A stretch of 14,396 bases of DNA from Gammaproteobacteria bacterium (GTDB lineage Bacteria; Pseudomonadota; Gammaproteobacteria; DSM-19610): positions 1 through 14,396 of the forward strand of contig DRQL01000116.1 in assembly GCA_011371465.1 (NCBI GenBank). Reading direction: 5' to 3'. Shown here one piece after another: positions 1-7,227 of the stretch. The notes under the pieces are model-generated. The model was not told the origin of the DNA. It did not search any database and was given only the letters and a program-made list of their open reading frames with translations. Position 1 is the first letter of the stretch. The number at the start of each line of letters is the position of its first letter. The translations under genes and the position numbers were made by a program.

Positions 1-2
1 AA

Positions 3-44
3 CGCTTTGAGCCGGTGGGCCGGTCTGTCTACCGGAAATACTAG
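3..44 (+). CDS. Possible C-terminal end of an upstream gene (partial)
   Basis: Reading from base 3, thirteen codons (RFEPVGRSVYRKY) run into a TAG stop at 42-44. The composition, rich in Arg, Tyr and Val, looks like the end of a real protein, and the stop falls just before a palindrome and the next gene. The reading frame is open back to the window edge. The peptide is too short for me to assign a family, so this is an inference from composition and position. A non-coding 5' flank is the alternative. Confidence 0.4.
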   Translation, partial: RFEPVGRSVYRKY

Positions 45-62
45 GGCCTGTTAACAGGCCCT
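43..62. repeat. Perfect 20-bp palindrome (8-bp stem, TTAA loop)
   Basis: The sequence AGGGCCTG-TTAA-CAGGCCCT equals its own reverse complement over 20 bases. As RNA it could form an 8-bp GC-rich stem with a four-base loop on either strand. It begins at the last two bases of the putative upstream stop codon and ends 13 bases before the next start codon. No T-run follows on either strand, so it is not a canonical Rho-independent terminator. A processing or weak termination hairpin, a dispersed repeat unit, or a dimeric-protein binding site are all possible. Confidence 0.7.
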
Positions 63-75
63 GGGCAGGGGCACT

Positions 76-1032
76 ATGGAACCAGCTTCAGTCGCGGTAT
101 ATGTCGGAGAGGCACTGGCCACCTACGGCTTCGGTGAAGGGCACCCGTTCGGTCCCGACCGCATGCATGTTTTCTGGGCGCGTATGCAGGCGCTGGGACT
201 GGATCGCCGGGTGGCTGTTCGCGAACCCGTGCAGGCGACGGAAACACAGCTCCTGCGTTTCCAGGAGCCGGCCTACGTGGAGCAGGTAAAGGCACAGTCG
301 CTGTCCGGTGAGGGTTACCTGGACGCCTGTGATACCCCGGCCTTTCCGGGCGTCTACGAGGCAGCCAGTACGGTGGTGGGAACCGTGCTCGCAGCGCTGG
401 ACGATGTCATCAACGGGCGCTGCCGGCAGGCCTTCGTACCCATCGCCGGCCTGCACCACGCACGTCGTGACAGCGCCGCCGGCTTCTGCGTGTTCAACGA
501 CTGCGGGGTCGCCATCGAAACCCTGCGCCGGCAGTACGGTGTCCGGCGCGTGGCCTATGTCGACATCGATGCCCACCACGGGGATGGTGTGTTCTACGCG
601 TTCGAGGATGACGCGGAGCTGGTGTTCGTGGATTTCCACGAAGACGGCCGTTACCTCTACCCGGGTACCGGGGGCGTGGAGGAAACCGGCAGCGGCCCCG
701 CGATGGGCACCAAGCTGAATATCCCGATGCCGCCGGGCGCCGGTGACGAGCTCTTTTTCAGGGCATGGGAAGCCGCGGAAAGTTTTCTCGAGCGGGCACA
801 ACCGGAATTCATCCTGTTACAGTGTGGCGCCGACAGTCTGGATGGTGATCCCATCACGCACCTGGAGTACTCGGCCGAGGCGCACCGCCACGCGGCAACC
901 CGCCTGAAGCGACTGGCCGGGCGCCACTGCGATGGCCGCTTGCTGGCGCTGGGCGGCGGGGGCTATAACCGCGACAACCTGGCCCGGGCCTGGACCGCGG
1001 TGGTCGCGGCGCTGCTGGGCGAAAGCGCCTAA
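76..1032 (+). CDS. Histone deacetylase family protein (class II / acetylpolyamine amidohydrolase-like)
   Basis: This is a zinc-dependent amidohydrolase of 318 residues, expected to remove acetyl groups from lysine side chains or polyamines in the cytoplasm. The full set of family landmarks is visible. There is a catalytic His pair at H127-H128 (GLHHAR), a GFCVFND stretch at 136-142, and DIDAHHGDG at 163-171 giving zinc ligands D165 and H167. The third zinc ligand is D253 (CGADSLDGD), YPGTGG lies at 195-200, and GGGGY at 293-297 supplies the catalytic Tyr. The ATG at 76 gives a normal family N-terminus. The gene precedes glyA by 44 bases and may be read with it. The true substrate cannot be told from sequence: AcuC-like protein deacetylase and acetylpolyamine deacetylase are both open. 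The family call is firm. Confidence 0.93.
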   Translation: MEPASVAVYVGEALATYGFGEGHPFGPDRMHVFWARMQALGLDRRVAVREPVQATETQLLRFQEPAYVEQVKAQSLSGEGYLDACDTPAFPGVYEAASTVVGTVLAALDDVINGRCRQAFVPIAGLHHARRDSAAGFCVFNDCGVAIETLRRQYGVRRVAYVDIDAHHGDGVFYAFEDDAELVFVDFHEDGRYLYPGTGGVEETGSGPAMGTKLNIPMPPGAGDELFFRAWEAAESFLERAQPEFILLQCGADSLDGDPITHLEYSAEAHRHAATRLKRLAGRHCDGRLLALGGGGYNRDNLARAWTAVVAALLGESA

Positions 1033-1076
1033 TTCCAGTATGATTCCGCTCTTTTCAGCCTTGCCGGGAAAACCGC

Positions 1077-2333
1077 ATGTTCAGTAAAGATATGACCATC
1101 GCCGGGTTCGACGATGAGCTCGCCGCCGCCATTGCCGGCGAAATCCAGCGCCAGGAGCAGCACATTGAATTGATTGCCTCGGAAAATTATGCCAGTCCGC
1201 GCGTACTCGAGGCACAGGGTTCTGTTTTAACTAACAAATATGCCGAGGGCTACCCGGGCAAGCGCTACTACGGCGGCTGTGAATTCGTCGACCAGGCCGA
1301 ACAACTGGCCATCGACCGGGCCAAACAGCTGTTCGGTGCCGACTATGCCAACGTGCAGCCGCATTCCGGTTCGCAGGCCAACGCCGCGGTCTACCTGGCG
1401 CTGTGCCAGCCGGGCGACACCATCCTGGGCATGAGCCTGGCCGACGGCGGGCACCTGACCCACGGCTCCAAGGTCAATTTCTCCGGGAAAGTGTTCAACG
1501 CGGTCCAGTACGGCCTGAACCCGGACACCGGCGAGATCGATTATGACGCTATGGAAGCGCTGGCGCAGGAGCATAAACCGAAAGTGGTAGTGGCCGGTTT
1601 TTCCGCCTACTCGCGCATCGTCGACTGGGAGCGTTGCCGCCGGATTGCCGACGAGGTCGGCGCTTTCCTGTTTGTCGACATGGCGCACGTGGCGGGCCTG
1701 ATCGCCACCGGCCAGTACCCGAGCCCGGTGGCAATCGCCGATGTTACGACCACGACCACGCACAAAACACTGCGTGGCCCGCGCGGCGGCCTGATCCTGG
1801 CGAAGTCCAACCCGGATATCGAGAAGAAACTGAACTCGCTGGTGTTCCCGGGCACCCAGGGCGGCCCGCTGATGCACGTCATCGCAGCCAAGGCCGTGGC
1901 CTTCAGGGAGGCATTGCAGCCGGAATTCAGGGACTACCAGGTGCAGGTGCTGGCCAACTCGCGCGCCATGGCGCAGGTGTTTATTGAACGCGGCTACAAG
2001 GTGGTTTCCGGCGGCACCGACGATCACCTGTTCCTGGTGGACCTCATCGACAAGGGCATCACCGGCAAGGAAGCGGATGCCGCGCTCGGCGCTGCCTATA
2101 TCACCGTGAACAAGAACGCTGTGCCGAACGACCCGCAGTCGCCGTTTGTCACCAGTGGTATCCGTGTCGGTACGCCGGCTGTTACCACGCGCGGGTTCGG
2201 TGAGGCCGAGGTGAGGGAACTGGCGGGCTGGATGTGCGACATCATGGATGACGTCAACAACCAGGCGACCATCGACGCAGTGCGCGGCAAGGTGCTGGAC
2301 ATTTGCCGGCGGCTGCCTGTCTACAGCCACTAA
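1077..2333 (+). CDS. glyA: Serine hydroxymethyltransferase
   Basis: GlyA is a cytoplasmic, PLP-dependent enzyme that converts serine and tetrahydrofolate to glycine and 5,10-methylene-THF, feeding one-carbon metabolism. At 418 residues it is the usual bacterial length. The N-terminal signature ELIASENY (31-38) and the TNKYAEGYPGKRYYGG block (52-67) are intact. HSGSQAN (96-102) and the PLP-contacting DMAHVAGL (201-208) follow, and the Schiff-base lysine is K230 in TTTTTHKT. The ATG at 1077 aligns with the E. coli start; an in-frame ATG at 1092 is less likely. The gene stops 9 bases before nrdR, so glyA-nrdR-rib co-transcription is plausible, an order seen in many gammaproteobacteria. I see no convincing promoter in the 44 bases upstream. 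Confidence 0.98.
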   Translation: MFSKDMTIAGFDDELAAAIAGEIQRQEQHIELIASENYASPRVLEAQGSVLTNKYAEGYPGKRYYGGCEFVDQAEQLAIDRAKQLFGADYANVQPHSGSQANAAVYLALCQPGDTILGMSLADGGHLTHGSKVNFSGKVFNAVQYGLNPDTGEIDYDAMEALAQEHKPKVVVAGFSAYSRIVDWERCRRIADEVGAFLFVDMAHVAGLIATGQYPSPVAIADVTTTTTHKTLRGPRGGLILAKSNPDIEKKLNSLVFPGTQGGPLMHVIAAKAVAFREALQPEFRDYQVQVLANSRAMAQVFIERGYKVVSGGTDDHLFLVDLIDKGITGKEADAALGAAYITVNKNAVPNDPQSPFVTSGIRVGTPAVTTRGFGEAEVRELAGWMCDIMDDVNNQATIDAVRGKVLDICRRLPVYSH

Positions 2334-2342
2334 GACCAGGCG

Positions 2343-2870
2343 ATGCGCTGCCCGTTCTGCGGAAACATGGACACCCGGGTGATCGACTCGCGCCTGGCGG
2401 GTGAGGGCATGCAGGTACGCCGGCGTCGCGAATGCGTGGAGTGCGGTGACCGTTTTACGACCTACGAAAGTGCCGAGCTGGTGATGCCGCGTATTATCAA
2501 GAGCGACGGCACGCGCGAACCGTTCAACGACGACAAGCTGTTGACCGGCGTGTTGCGCGCACTGGAAAAAAGGCCGGTGGACACCGAGAGCATCGATGCG
2601 GCTATCAGTCATATCCAGCATCGCCTGCAATCCTGCGGTGAACGCGAAATCGAGTCGCGTACGCTGGGTGGTTGGGTGATGGAAGAACTGCGTAACCTGG
2701 ACCAGGTGGCGTACGTGCGTTTTGCATCGGTGTACCGCAGTTTCCAGGACGTCAGCGAATTCCGTGACGAAATCGAACGGTTGGAAAAGGAGCCCACGCC
2801 CGAGGAACGGCGCCAGCAGATACCCTTGCTGTCGGGTGATGAGGATGCGGAGAAAGGTGGCAGCGATTGA
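2343..2870 (+). CDS. nrdR: Transcriptional repressor NrdR
   Basis: NrdR is a nucleotide-sensing repressor that binds NrdR boxes upstream of ribonucleotide reductase operons. The protein has an N-terminal zinc ribbon with Cys pairs C3/C6 (CPFC) and C31/C34 (CVEC). An ATP-cone domain follows from about residue 48, starting PRIIKSDGTREPF. At 175 residues it is about 25 longer than E. coli NrdR (149). The extra length is an acidic, probably disordered tail (after about residue 140, ending GDEDAEKGGSD). The gene starts 9 bases after glyA, and its TGA stop overlaps the TTG start of ribD, which suggests translational coupling. No NrdR boxes were recognised here, so its targets lie elsewhere. Confidence 0.97.
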   Translation: MRCPFCGNMDTRVIDSRLAGEGMQVRRRRECVECGDRFTTYESAELVMPRIIKSDGTREPFNDDKLLTGVLRALEKRPVDTESIDAAISHIQHRLQSCGEREIESRTLGGWVMEELRNLDQVAYVRFASVYRSFQDVSEFRDEIERLEKEPTPEERRQQIPLLSGDEDAEKGGSD

Positions 2871-3994
2871 ACGACCGGCAACACATGGCACATGCCATTC
2901 GCCTGGCCGCTCGCGGTATCTACACGACCCATCCTAACCCCAATGTCGGCTGTGTGATCGTCAACGGGGGCGCCGTGGTCGGCAGCGGCTGGCACCGCCA
3001 GGCCGGCGGACCGCACGCCGAGGTATTTGCGCTGCAGGATGCCGGGGCCAGCGCACGCGGTGCGGAGGTCTTTCTTACCCTGGAGCCGTGCAGCCACCAG
3101 GGGCGTACACCGCCCTGTGCGGATGCGCTGGTTGAAGCCGGCGTGCAGCGGGTGGTGGTGGCCATGCAGGATCCCAACCCGCTGGTGGCGGGCAAGGGAC
3201 TGGAACGCCTGCGGGCGGCCGGCATCGCGGTCGAAACCGGTCTGCTGGAGACCCAGGCGCGCGCACTTAACCCGGGTTTTGTCACCCGCATGCAGCAGGC
3301 GCGGCCCTGGCTCCGGCTCAAGCTGGCCGGCAGCCTGGACGGGCGCACCGCCATGGCTTCCGGCGAGAGCCGCTGGATCACCGCCGATGCCGCGCGTCGG
3401 GATGTGCAACGGCTGCGCGCGCGCAGTTCGGCGATCGTGACCGGTATCGGTACCGTGCTGGCCGACGACCCGTCCATGAATGTGCGGCTGGAAGCAGCGG
3501 AACTGTACGGTGTAGAACCCGTGCGTCAGCCCTTGCGCGTGGTGCTGGATACGCAGCTGCGTATGCCGGCGCAGGCAAGGATGTTGTCGCTGCCGGGGAC
3601 TACACTGGTAATGACCGGTGTAACGGATACAGTGCGCTGGCAGGCGTTGCAGCAGGCAGGGGCCGAGGTGGTGGCGGTCGAGACCGGTGCCGGGCGGTTG
3701 CGGCCGGAGGCGGTCGTGAAACGGCTGGCCGGGCGTGAAGTCAACGAGGTGCTGCTGGAATGCGGCCCGACACTGGCCGGCGCTTTTTTGCGCGCAGGAC
3801 TGGTGGATGAACTGGTGGTGTACCTGGCGCCGCACATCATGGGTGATGCCGCGCGTGGCCTGTTTCACCTGCCGGGGCTGGAAAAGATGCAGGACCGCAT
3901 CGGGCTGGAATGGCTGGATGTCCGGCAGGTGGGTGATGCACTGCGCCTGACGTTGCGGCCGGAAACAGGACGAAGTCAGGGACGGCCTGAATAG
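2867..3994 (+). CDS. ribD: Bifunctional pyrimidine deaminase/reductase RibD
   Basis: RibD carries out steps two and three of riboflavin synthesis from the product of GTP cyclohydrolase II. It deaminates the pyrimidine ring and then reduces the ribose side chain with NADPH. Of 375 residues, about 1-145 form the cytidine-deaminase-like domain with the zinc motif H50-A-E52 and C75/C84 (PCSHQGRTPPC). Residues from about 146 form the reductase domain (LKLAGSLDGRTAM). The start is the TTG at 2867, which overlaps the nrdR stop. It has a purine-rich AGAAAGGTGG just upstream and gives an N-terminus colinear with E. coli RibD (THPNPNVGCVIV at 21-32). An internal ATG at 2885 would remove six residues and is less likely. 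Confidence 0.97.
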   Translation: MNDRQHMAHAIRLAARGIYTTHPNPNVGCVIVNGGAVVGSGWHRQAGGPHAEVFALQDAGASARGAEVFLTLEPCSHQGRTPPCADALVEAGVQRVVVAMQDPNPLVAGKGLERLRAAGIAVETGLLETQARALNPGFVTRMQQARPWLRLKLAGSLDGRTAMASGESRWITADAARRDVQRLRARSSAIVTGIGTVLADDPSMNVRLEAAELYGVEPVRQPLRVVLDTQLRMPAQARMLSLPGTTLVMTGVTDTVRWQALQQAGAEVVAVETGAGRLRPEAVVKRLAGREVNEVLLECGPTLAGAFLRAGLVDELVVYLAPHIMGDAARGLFHLPGLEKMQDRIGLEWLDVRQVGDALRLTLRPETGRSQGRPE

Positions 3995-3996
3995 TT

Positions 3997-4065
3997 CGTC
4001 ATACCGGCGAAGGCCGGTATCCATGTTATTGAAACCACTGGATTCCGGCATAGGCAGGAATGACG
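3997..4065. repeat. 69-bp dispersed inverted-repeat element (CGTCATTCC-type)
   Basis: The 27 bases at 3997-4023 and the reverse complement of 4039-4065 match at 21 of 27 positions. The termini are CGTCAT...ATCCA and TGGAT...ATGACG, with a 15-base spacer. This pattern resembles the short palindromic units reading CGTCATTCC-CGCG...GGGAATCCA that are scattered through intergenic regions of many proteobacteria. It fills nearly the whole ribD-ribE gap, beginning two bases after the ribD stop and ending 35 bases before ribE. The RNA could fold into a long imperfect hairpin between the two coding regions. No target-site duplication is visible. Confidence 0.85.
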
Positions 4066-4100
4066 GGAAACGAATAGATCAGAGGTTGCCTGAAAAGAAG

Positions 4101-4769
4101 ATGTTTACCGGGATCATACAGGCAGTTGGCGAAGTCGCCGCGCTCGAACACAGGGGCGGGGATGTGCGCCTGCGTATCCGTACCGGCAAACTGGACCTGG
4201 AGACGGTCGCGATCGGTGACAGTATCGCCACCAGTGGTGTCTGTCTGACGGCGGTCGAATTGCCGGGTGACGGTTTTATAGCCGACGTATCCGGGGAAAC
4301 GCTGGCCTGCACCACCATCGGCAAGCTGGATATCGGTGACCGCGTCAACCTGGAAAAAGCCCTGACGCCGGTGACCCCGCTGGGCGGCCACCTGGTGAGC
4401 GGCCACGTGGACGGGATTGGCGAGGTGTTGTCGCGACGCGAGGACGGTCGTTCGGTGCGCTTCCGCATGCGTGCGCCGGATGCGCTGGCGCGCTATATCG
4501 CCGCCAAGGGTTCGGTGTGTGTGGATGGTATCAGTCTCACGGTCAACGCGGTCGAAGGTGCGGAGTTCGAGCTCAACATCGTGCCGCATACGCTGGCGGA
4601 GACGACCATGGGCGAGTTTCAGCCCGGGCGCCCCTTTAACCTGGAAGTGGATATAATAGCCCGTTACCTGGAGCGTCTGCTGCTCGCTGGTCAGGCAGAC
4701 CCCGGGGCGGGCATCAGTATGGATCTATTACAGCGCTGCGGCTTTGCCGGTGGTGCGGAACAGGCGTAG
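4101..4769 (+). CDS. ribE: Riboflavin synthase alpha subunit
   Basis: This enzyme dismutates two 6,7-dimethyl-8-ribityllumazine molecules to riboflavin plus the pyrimidinedione. It is the last step of the pathway and uses the product of ribH downstream. The 222 residues form two lumazine-binding repeats. The first starts MFTGIIQAVG and contains SGVCLT (45-50). The second starts near GGHLVSGHVDG (95-105) and contains DGISLTVN (142-149). The start at 4101 is chosen because MFTGI is the invariant N-terminus of the family. An in-frame ATG at 4023 lies inside the dispersed repeat and would add 26 unrelated residues. The C-terminus extends about 20 residues past the last conserved block. Some databases call this gene ribC. 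Confidence 0.97.
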   Translation: MFTGIIQAVGEVAALEHRGGDVRLRIRTGKLDLETVAIGDSIATSGVCLTAVELPGDGFIADVSGETLACTTIGKLDIGDRVNLEKALTPVTPLGGHLVSGHVDGIGEVLSRREDGRSVRFRMRAPDALARYIAAKGSVCVDGISLTVNAVEGAEFELNIVPHTLAETTMGEFQPGRPFNLEVDIIARYLERLLLAGQADPGAGISMDLLQRCGFAGGAEQA

Positions 4770-4776
4770 GCGGATC

Positions 4777-5892
4777 ATGGAACTCAACCGTATCGAAGAC
4801 ATCATTCAGGACCTGCGCGACGGCAAAATGGTCATCATCATGGACGACGAGGACCGTGAGAATGAAGGCGACCTGATCATGGCGGCTTCCATGGTACAGC
4901 CGCAGGACATCAATTTCATGGCCACCCACGGGCGCGGCCTGATCTGCCTGACGCTGACCCCGGAGCGCTGCCGCCAGTTGTCGCTGCCGTTGATGGTGAA
5001 CGATAACCAGGATGCGCACTCGACCAATTTCACCCTGTCCATCGAGGCGGCGGAGGGCGTGACCACCGGCATCTCCGCTTATGACCGCGCGCACACCGTG
5101 CGTACGGCGGTGGCAGACGATGCACGACCGCAGGACCTGGTGCAGCCCGGCCATATTTTCCCGCTGATGGCGCAGCCGGGCGGTGTGCTGACGCGGGCCG
5201 GGCATACCGAAGCCGGTTGTGATCTGGCGCGCCTGGCGGGCGTGGAACCCGCTGCGGTGATCGTCGAGATACTCAACGAGGACGGCAGCATGGCGCGCCG
5301 GCCGGACCTGGAAAAGTTTGCCGACCAGCACGACCTGAAAGTCGGCACCATTGCGGACCTGATCCACTACCGGATCGCCAATGAAAAGAACGTGGAACGG
5401 GTCGCCGAGTGCGACCTGCCGACCGAGTACGGTGAGTTCCGCCTGTTCGCCTACCAGGACATTGTCAACAAGGGGCTCCATCTTGCGCTGGTAAAGGGGG
5501 AGGTGAGCCCCGAGCGGCCAACCCTGGTGCGGGTACACGTGCAGAATGCGCTCAGTGACCTGTTCGGCGCACAGATGCAGGATACCGGCTGGCCCTTACG
5601 CGATGCCATGCGGCGCGTGGCCGACAGCGGCGAGGGGGTCGTGGTCGTGCTGGGGCAGCACGAAACCCCGCGTGACCTGGTGCAGCGCATCCAGTTCTAC
5701 AACGAACATGAAAAAAGCGGCGTGCCGGTGGTGCGCGAGGAACAGCACGAACTGCGTACCCACGGTATCGGGGCGCAGATCCTGACCGACCTGGGTGTGC
5801 GACGCATGCGGGTGCTGAGTGCGCCGAAGGTCGTGCACGGCCTGTCCGGTTTCGGCCTGGAAGTGGTCGAGTACGTGGAAGGCAGCGAGTAG
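4777..5892 (+). CDS. ribBA: DHBP synthase with degenerate GTP cyclohydrolase II domain (RibBX type)
   Basis: The N-terminal domain (residues 1 to about 205) makes 3,4-dihydroxy-2-butanone 4-phosphate from ribulose 5-phosphate. It is intact, with DDEDREN at 23-29, THGRG at 50-54 and TRAGHTEAGCDL at 139-150. The C-terminal half (about 210-371) is homologous to GTP cyclohydrolase II. However, the segment at about 251-269, where that enzyme has its three zinc cysteines, reads VRVHVQNALSDLFGAQMQD with no Cys, and the RTYG motif reads RTHG (327-330). Cyclohydrolase activity is therefore not expected. Proteins of this form are known as RibBX in Proteobacteria. The ATG at 4777 lies 7 bases after ribE; an in-frame upstream start at 4744 would overlap ribE and add an Arg-rich stretch. 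No FMN riboswitch was recognised upstream. Confidence 0.94.
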   Translation: MELNRIEDIIQDLRDGKMVIIMDDEDRENEGDLIMAASMVQPQDINFMATHGRGLICLTLTPERCRQLSLPLMVNDNQDAHSTNFTLSIEAAEGVTTGISAYDRAHTVRTAVADDARPQDLVQPGHIFPLMAQPGGVLTRAGHTEAGCDLARLAGVEPAAVIVEILNEDGSMARRPDLEKFADQHDLKVGTIADLIHYRIANEKNVERVAECDLPTEYGEFRLFAYQDIVNKGLHLALVKGEVSPERPTLVRVHVQNALSDLFGAQMQDTGWPLRDAMRRVADSGEGVVVVLGQHETPRDLVQRIQFYNEHEKSGVPVVREEQHELRTHGIGAQILTDLGVRRMRVLSAPKVVHGLSGFGLEVVEYVEGSE

Positions 5893-5939
5893 CCGGTCGA
5901 CAGGCCCTGATCAATTACAGCAATGTGGAGTTTTTTTCT

Positions 5940-6416
<477 letters not shown>

Positions 6417-6428
6417 GGCGCTGGCGCG

Positions 6429-6875
6429 GTGAACACCCCGGTAAAGTCGCTGGCCGCCCTGCGTACCCGTGCCCGGCGGTTTGCCATGCAGGCCCTGTAT
6501 CAATGGGACCTGTCTGGTAACAACCTGAAGGATATCGAGGTGCAGTTCCTGCAGGACGAGGATTTTTCCAAAGCCGACAAGGAGTATTTCCACGAACTGC
6601 TGCACCAGGTGCCGGCGCGACTGGATGAAGTCGAAGCGGCCTTTTCCGCTTATCTCGACCGACCGGTGCAGGAAATGGACCCGGTGGAGCGCGCCGTGCT
6701 GCGCATGGCGACTTACGAACTCATGGCGCGTGTCGATGTGCCCTACCGGGTCGTCATCAACGAGTCCGTCAACCTGGCCAAGAAATTCGGCGCCGAGCAG
6801 GCCTACAAGTACATCAACGGGGTACTGGACAAGGCCGCACGCAGTTTGCGTTCCAGCGAGTACCCGGCCGCGTAA
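6429..6875 (+). CDS. nusB: Transcription antitermination protein NusB
   Basis: NusB pairs with NusE (ribosomal protein S10) on boxA RNA to support antitermination in rRNA operons. It is an all-helical protein of 148 residues, close to the usual length. Family features include the basic N-terminal RTRARRFAMQALYQWDLSG, the DPVERAVLRMATYEL block and the C-terminal VVINESVNLAKKFG...KYINGVLDK. The start is a GTG 12 bases after ribH, with a weak ribosome binding site; this fits coupling to ribH. A mobile element is inserted 44 bases downstream, and I see no intrinsic terminator between the nusB stop and that insertion. Confidence 0.97.
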   Translation: MNTPVKSLAALRTRARRFAMQALYQWDLSGNNLKDIEVQFLQDEDFSKADKEYFHELLHQVPARLDEVEAAFSAYLDRPVQEMDPVERAVLRMATYELMARVDVPYRVVINESVNLAKKFGAEQAYKYINGVLDKAARSLRSSEYPAA

Positions 6876-6910
6876 AACACGTTACTCCCGTCTCCCGCCG
6901 GCTGACTTAC

Positions 6911-6919
6911 GTACTTTTT
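6911..6919. repeat. Left target-site duplication of the 6920-7154 element
   Basis: The nine bases GTACTTTTT directly abut the left terminal inverted repeat. They are repeated exactly and in the same orientation at the right end (7155-7163). Bases beyond the nine differ, so the duplication is exactly 9 bp, as expected for insertion by a cut-and-paste DDE transposase. Confidence 0.88.
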
Positions 6920-7154
6920 CATTGCTGTCCCGTTAACCGGCCTCTTATGCGCTTGAAACGTAAACAGCACATACGTTTTGTGTGGAATGGAACAACCCGG
7001 ACATGGCATCGGTCTCGCTGGATCAAGACACGCAACAGCTGCCATCCCTGGCCGCTCGACTGCCGCATCCCTGCGGCAGACGGTCTTGATCCAGCGAGAC
7101 CGATGCCATGTCCTCACCTGTGTGCTCGCTTCGGGAGTTAACGGGACAGCAATG
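6920..7154. mobile_element. 235-bp MITE-like non-autonomous transposable element
   Basis: The element has perfect 18-bp terminal inverted repeats, CATTGCTGTCCCGTTAAC at 6920-6937 and its reverse complement at 7137-7154. It is flanked by a 9-bp direct duplication. It contains no credible transposase; short ORFs through it are just readings of the inverted repeats. Inside lie a 31-bp perfect inverted repeat (6999-7029 with 7083-7113) and a 7-bp stem hairpin (7061-7078). The CA(T) termini with a 9-bp duplication would suit mobilisation by an IS4-superfamily transposase acting in trans, but that family assignment is inference. The element occupies most of the 352-base gene-free stretch between nusB and the TetR gene. 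Confidence 0.87.
6999..7113. repeat. Inner 31-bp perfect inverted repeat within the MITE
   Basis: Bases 6999-7029 (starting GGACATGGCATCGG) are the exact reverse complement of 7083-7113. The 53 bases between them include a second small palindrome, TGCCGCA-TCCC-TGCGGCA at 7061-7078. Transcribed from either strand, this would form a very stable branched hairpin. It could be a second element nested in the first, or the structured core of the MITE. I see no target duplication around the inner repeat. Confidence 0.88.
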
Positions 7155-7163
7155 GTACTTTTT
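7155..7163. repeat. Right target-site duplication of the 6920-7154 element
   Basis: This is an exact copy of GTACTTTTT from 6911-6919, abutting the right terminal inverted repeat. It marks the right insertion boundary. The sequence to its right (7164-7227) is therefore original chromosome and carries the TetR-gene promoter region. Confidence 0.88.
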
Positions 7164-7170
7164 GGTAAAT

Positions 7171-7197
7171 GTAGAACCTGTCTACTCATGCTATGCT
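7171..7197 (+). promoter_or_regulatory. Candidate promoter with possible operator for the TetR gene
   Basis: An interrupted palindrome GTAGA-N5-TCTAC lies at 7171-7185, just ahead of a -10-like TATGCT at 7192-7197. The best -35 match, TGTAGA at 7170-7175, is poor, with a 16-base spacer. A dyad overlapping the promoter of a TetR-family gene is what autorepression would look like. The 5-bp arms are short, so chance is a real alternative. A GGGAG ribosome binding site follows at 7219-7223. Confidence 0.35.
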
Positions 7198-7227
7198 GGT
7201 AACGCGTAGCCGAGCTGCGGGAGCAAC

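Noticed and set aside
43..62. Rho-independent terminator
   Set aside because: The stem is strong but neither strand has a following T-run.
1033..1076. glyA promoter with -10-like TATGAT at 1039-1044
   Set aside because: There is no matching -35 hexamer at a usual distance, and the hexamer alone is weak evidence.
1227..2891. 554-codon minus-strand open frame across glyA-nrdR
   Set aside because: It is antisense to two highly conserved genes and has unnatural composition, rich in His, Arg and Gln. It has no recognisable domain.
2609..4051. 480-codon minus-strand open frame across ribD
   Set aside because: It is a shadow of nrdR/ribD and runs through the dispersed repeat. No family features are present.
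4650..4776. FMN riboswitch before ribBA
   Set aside because: The gap to ribE is 7 bases, and I see no RFN-like conserved blocks in the end of ribE or elsewhere in the rib region.
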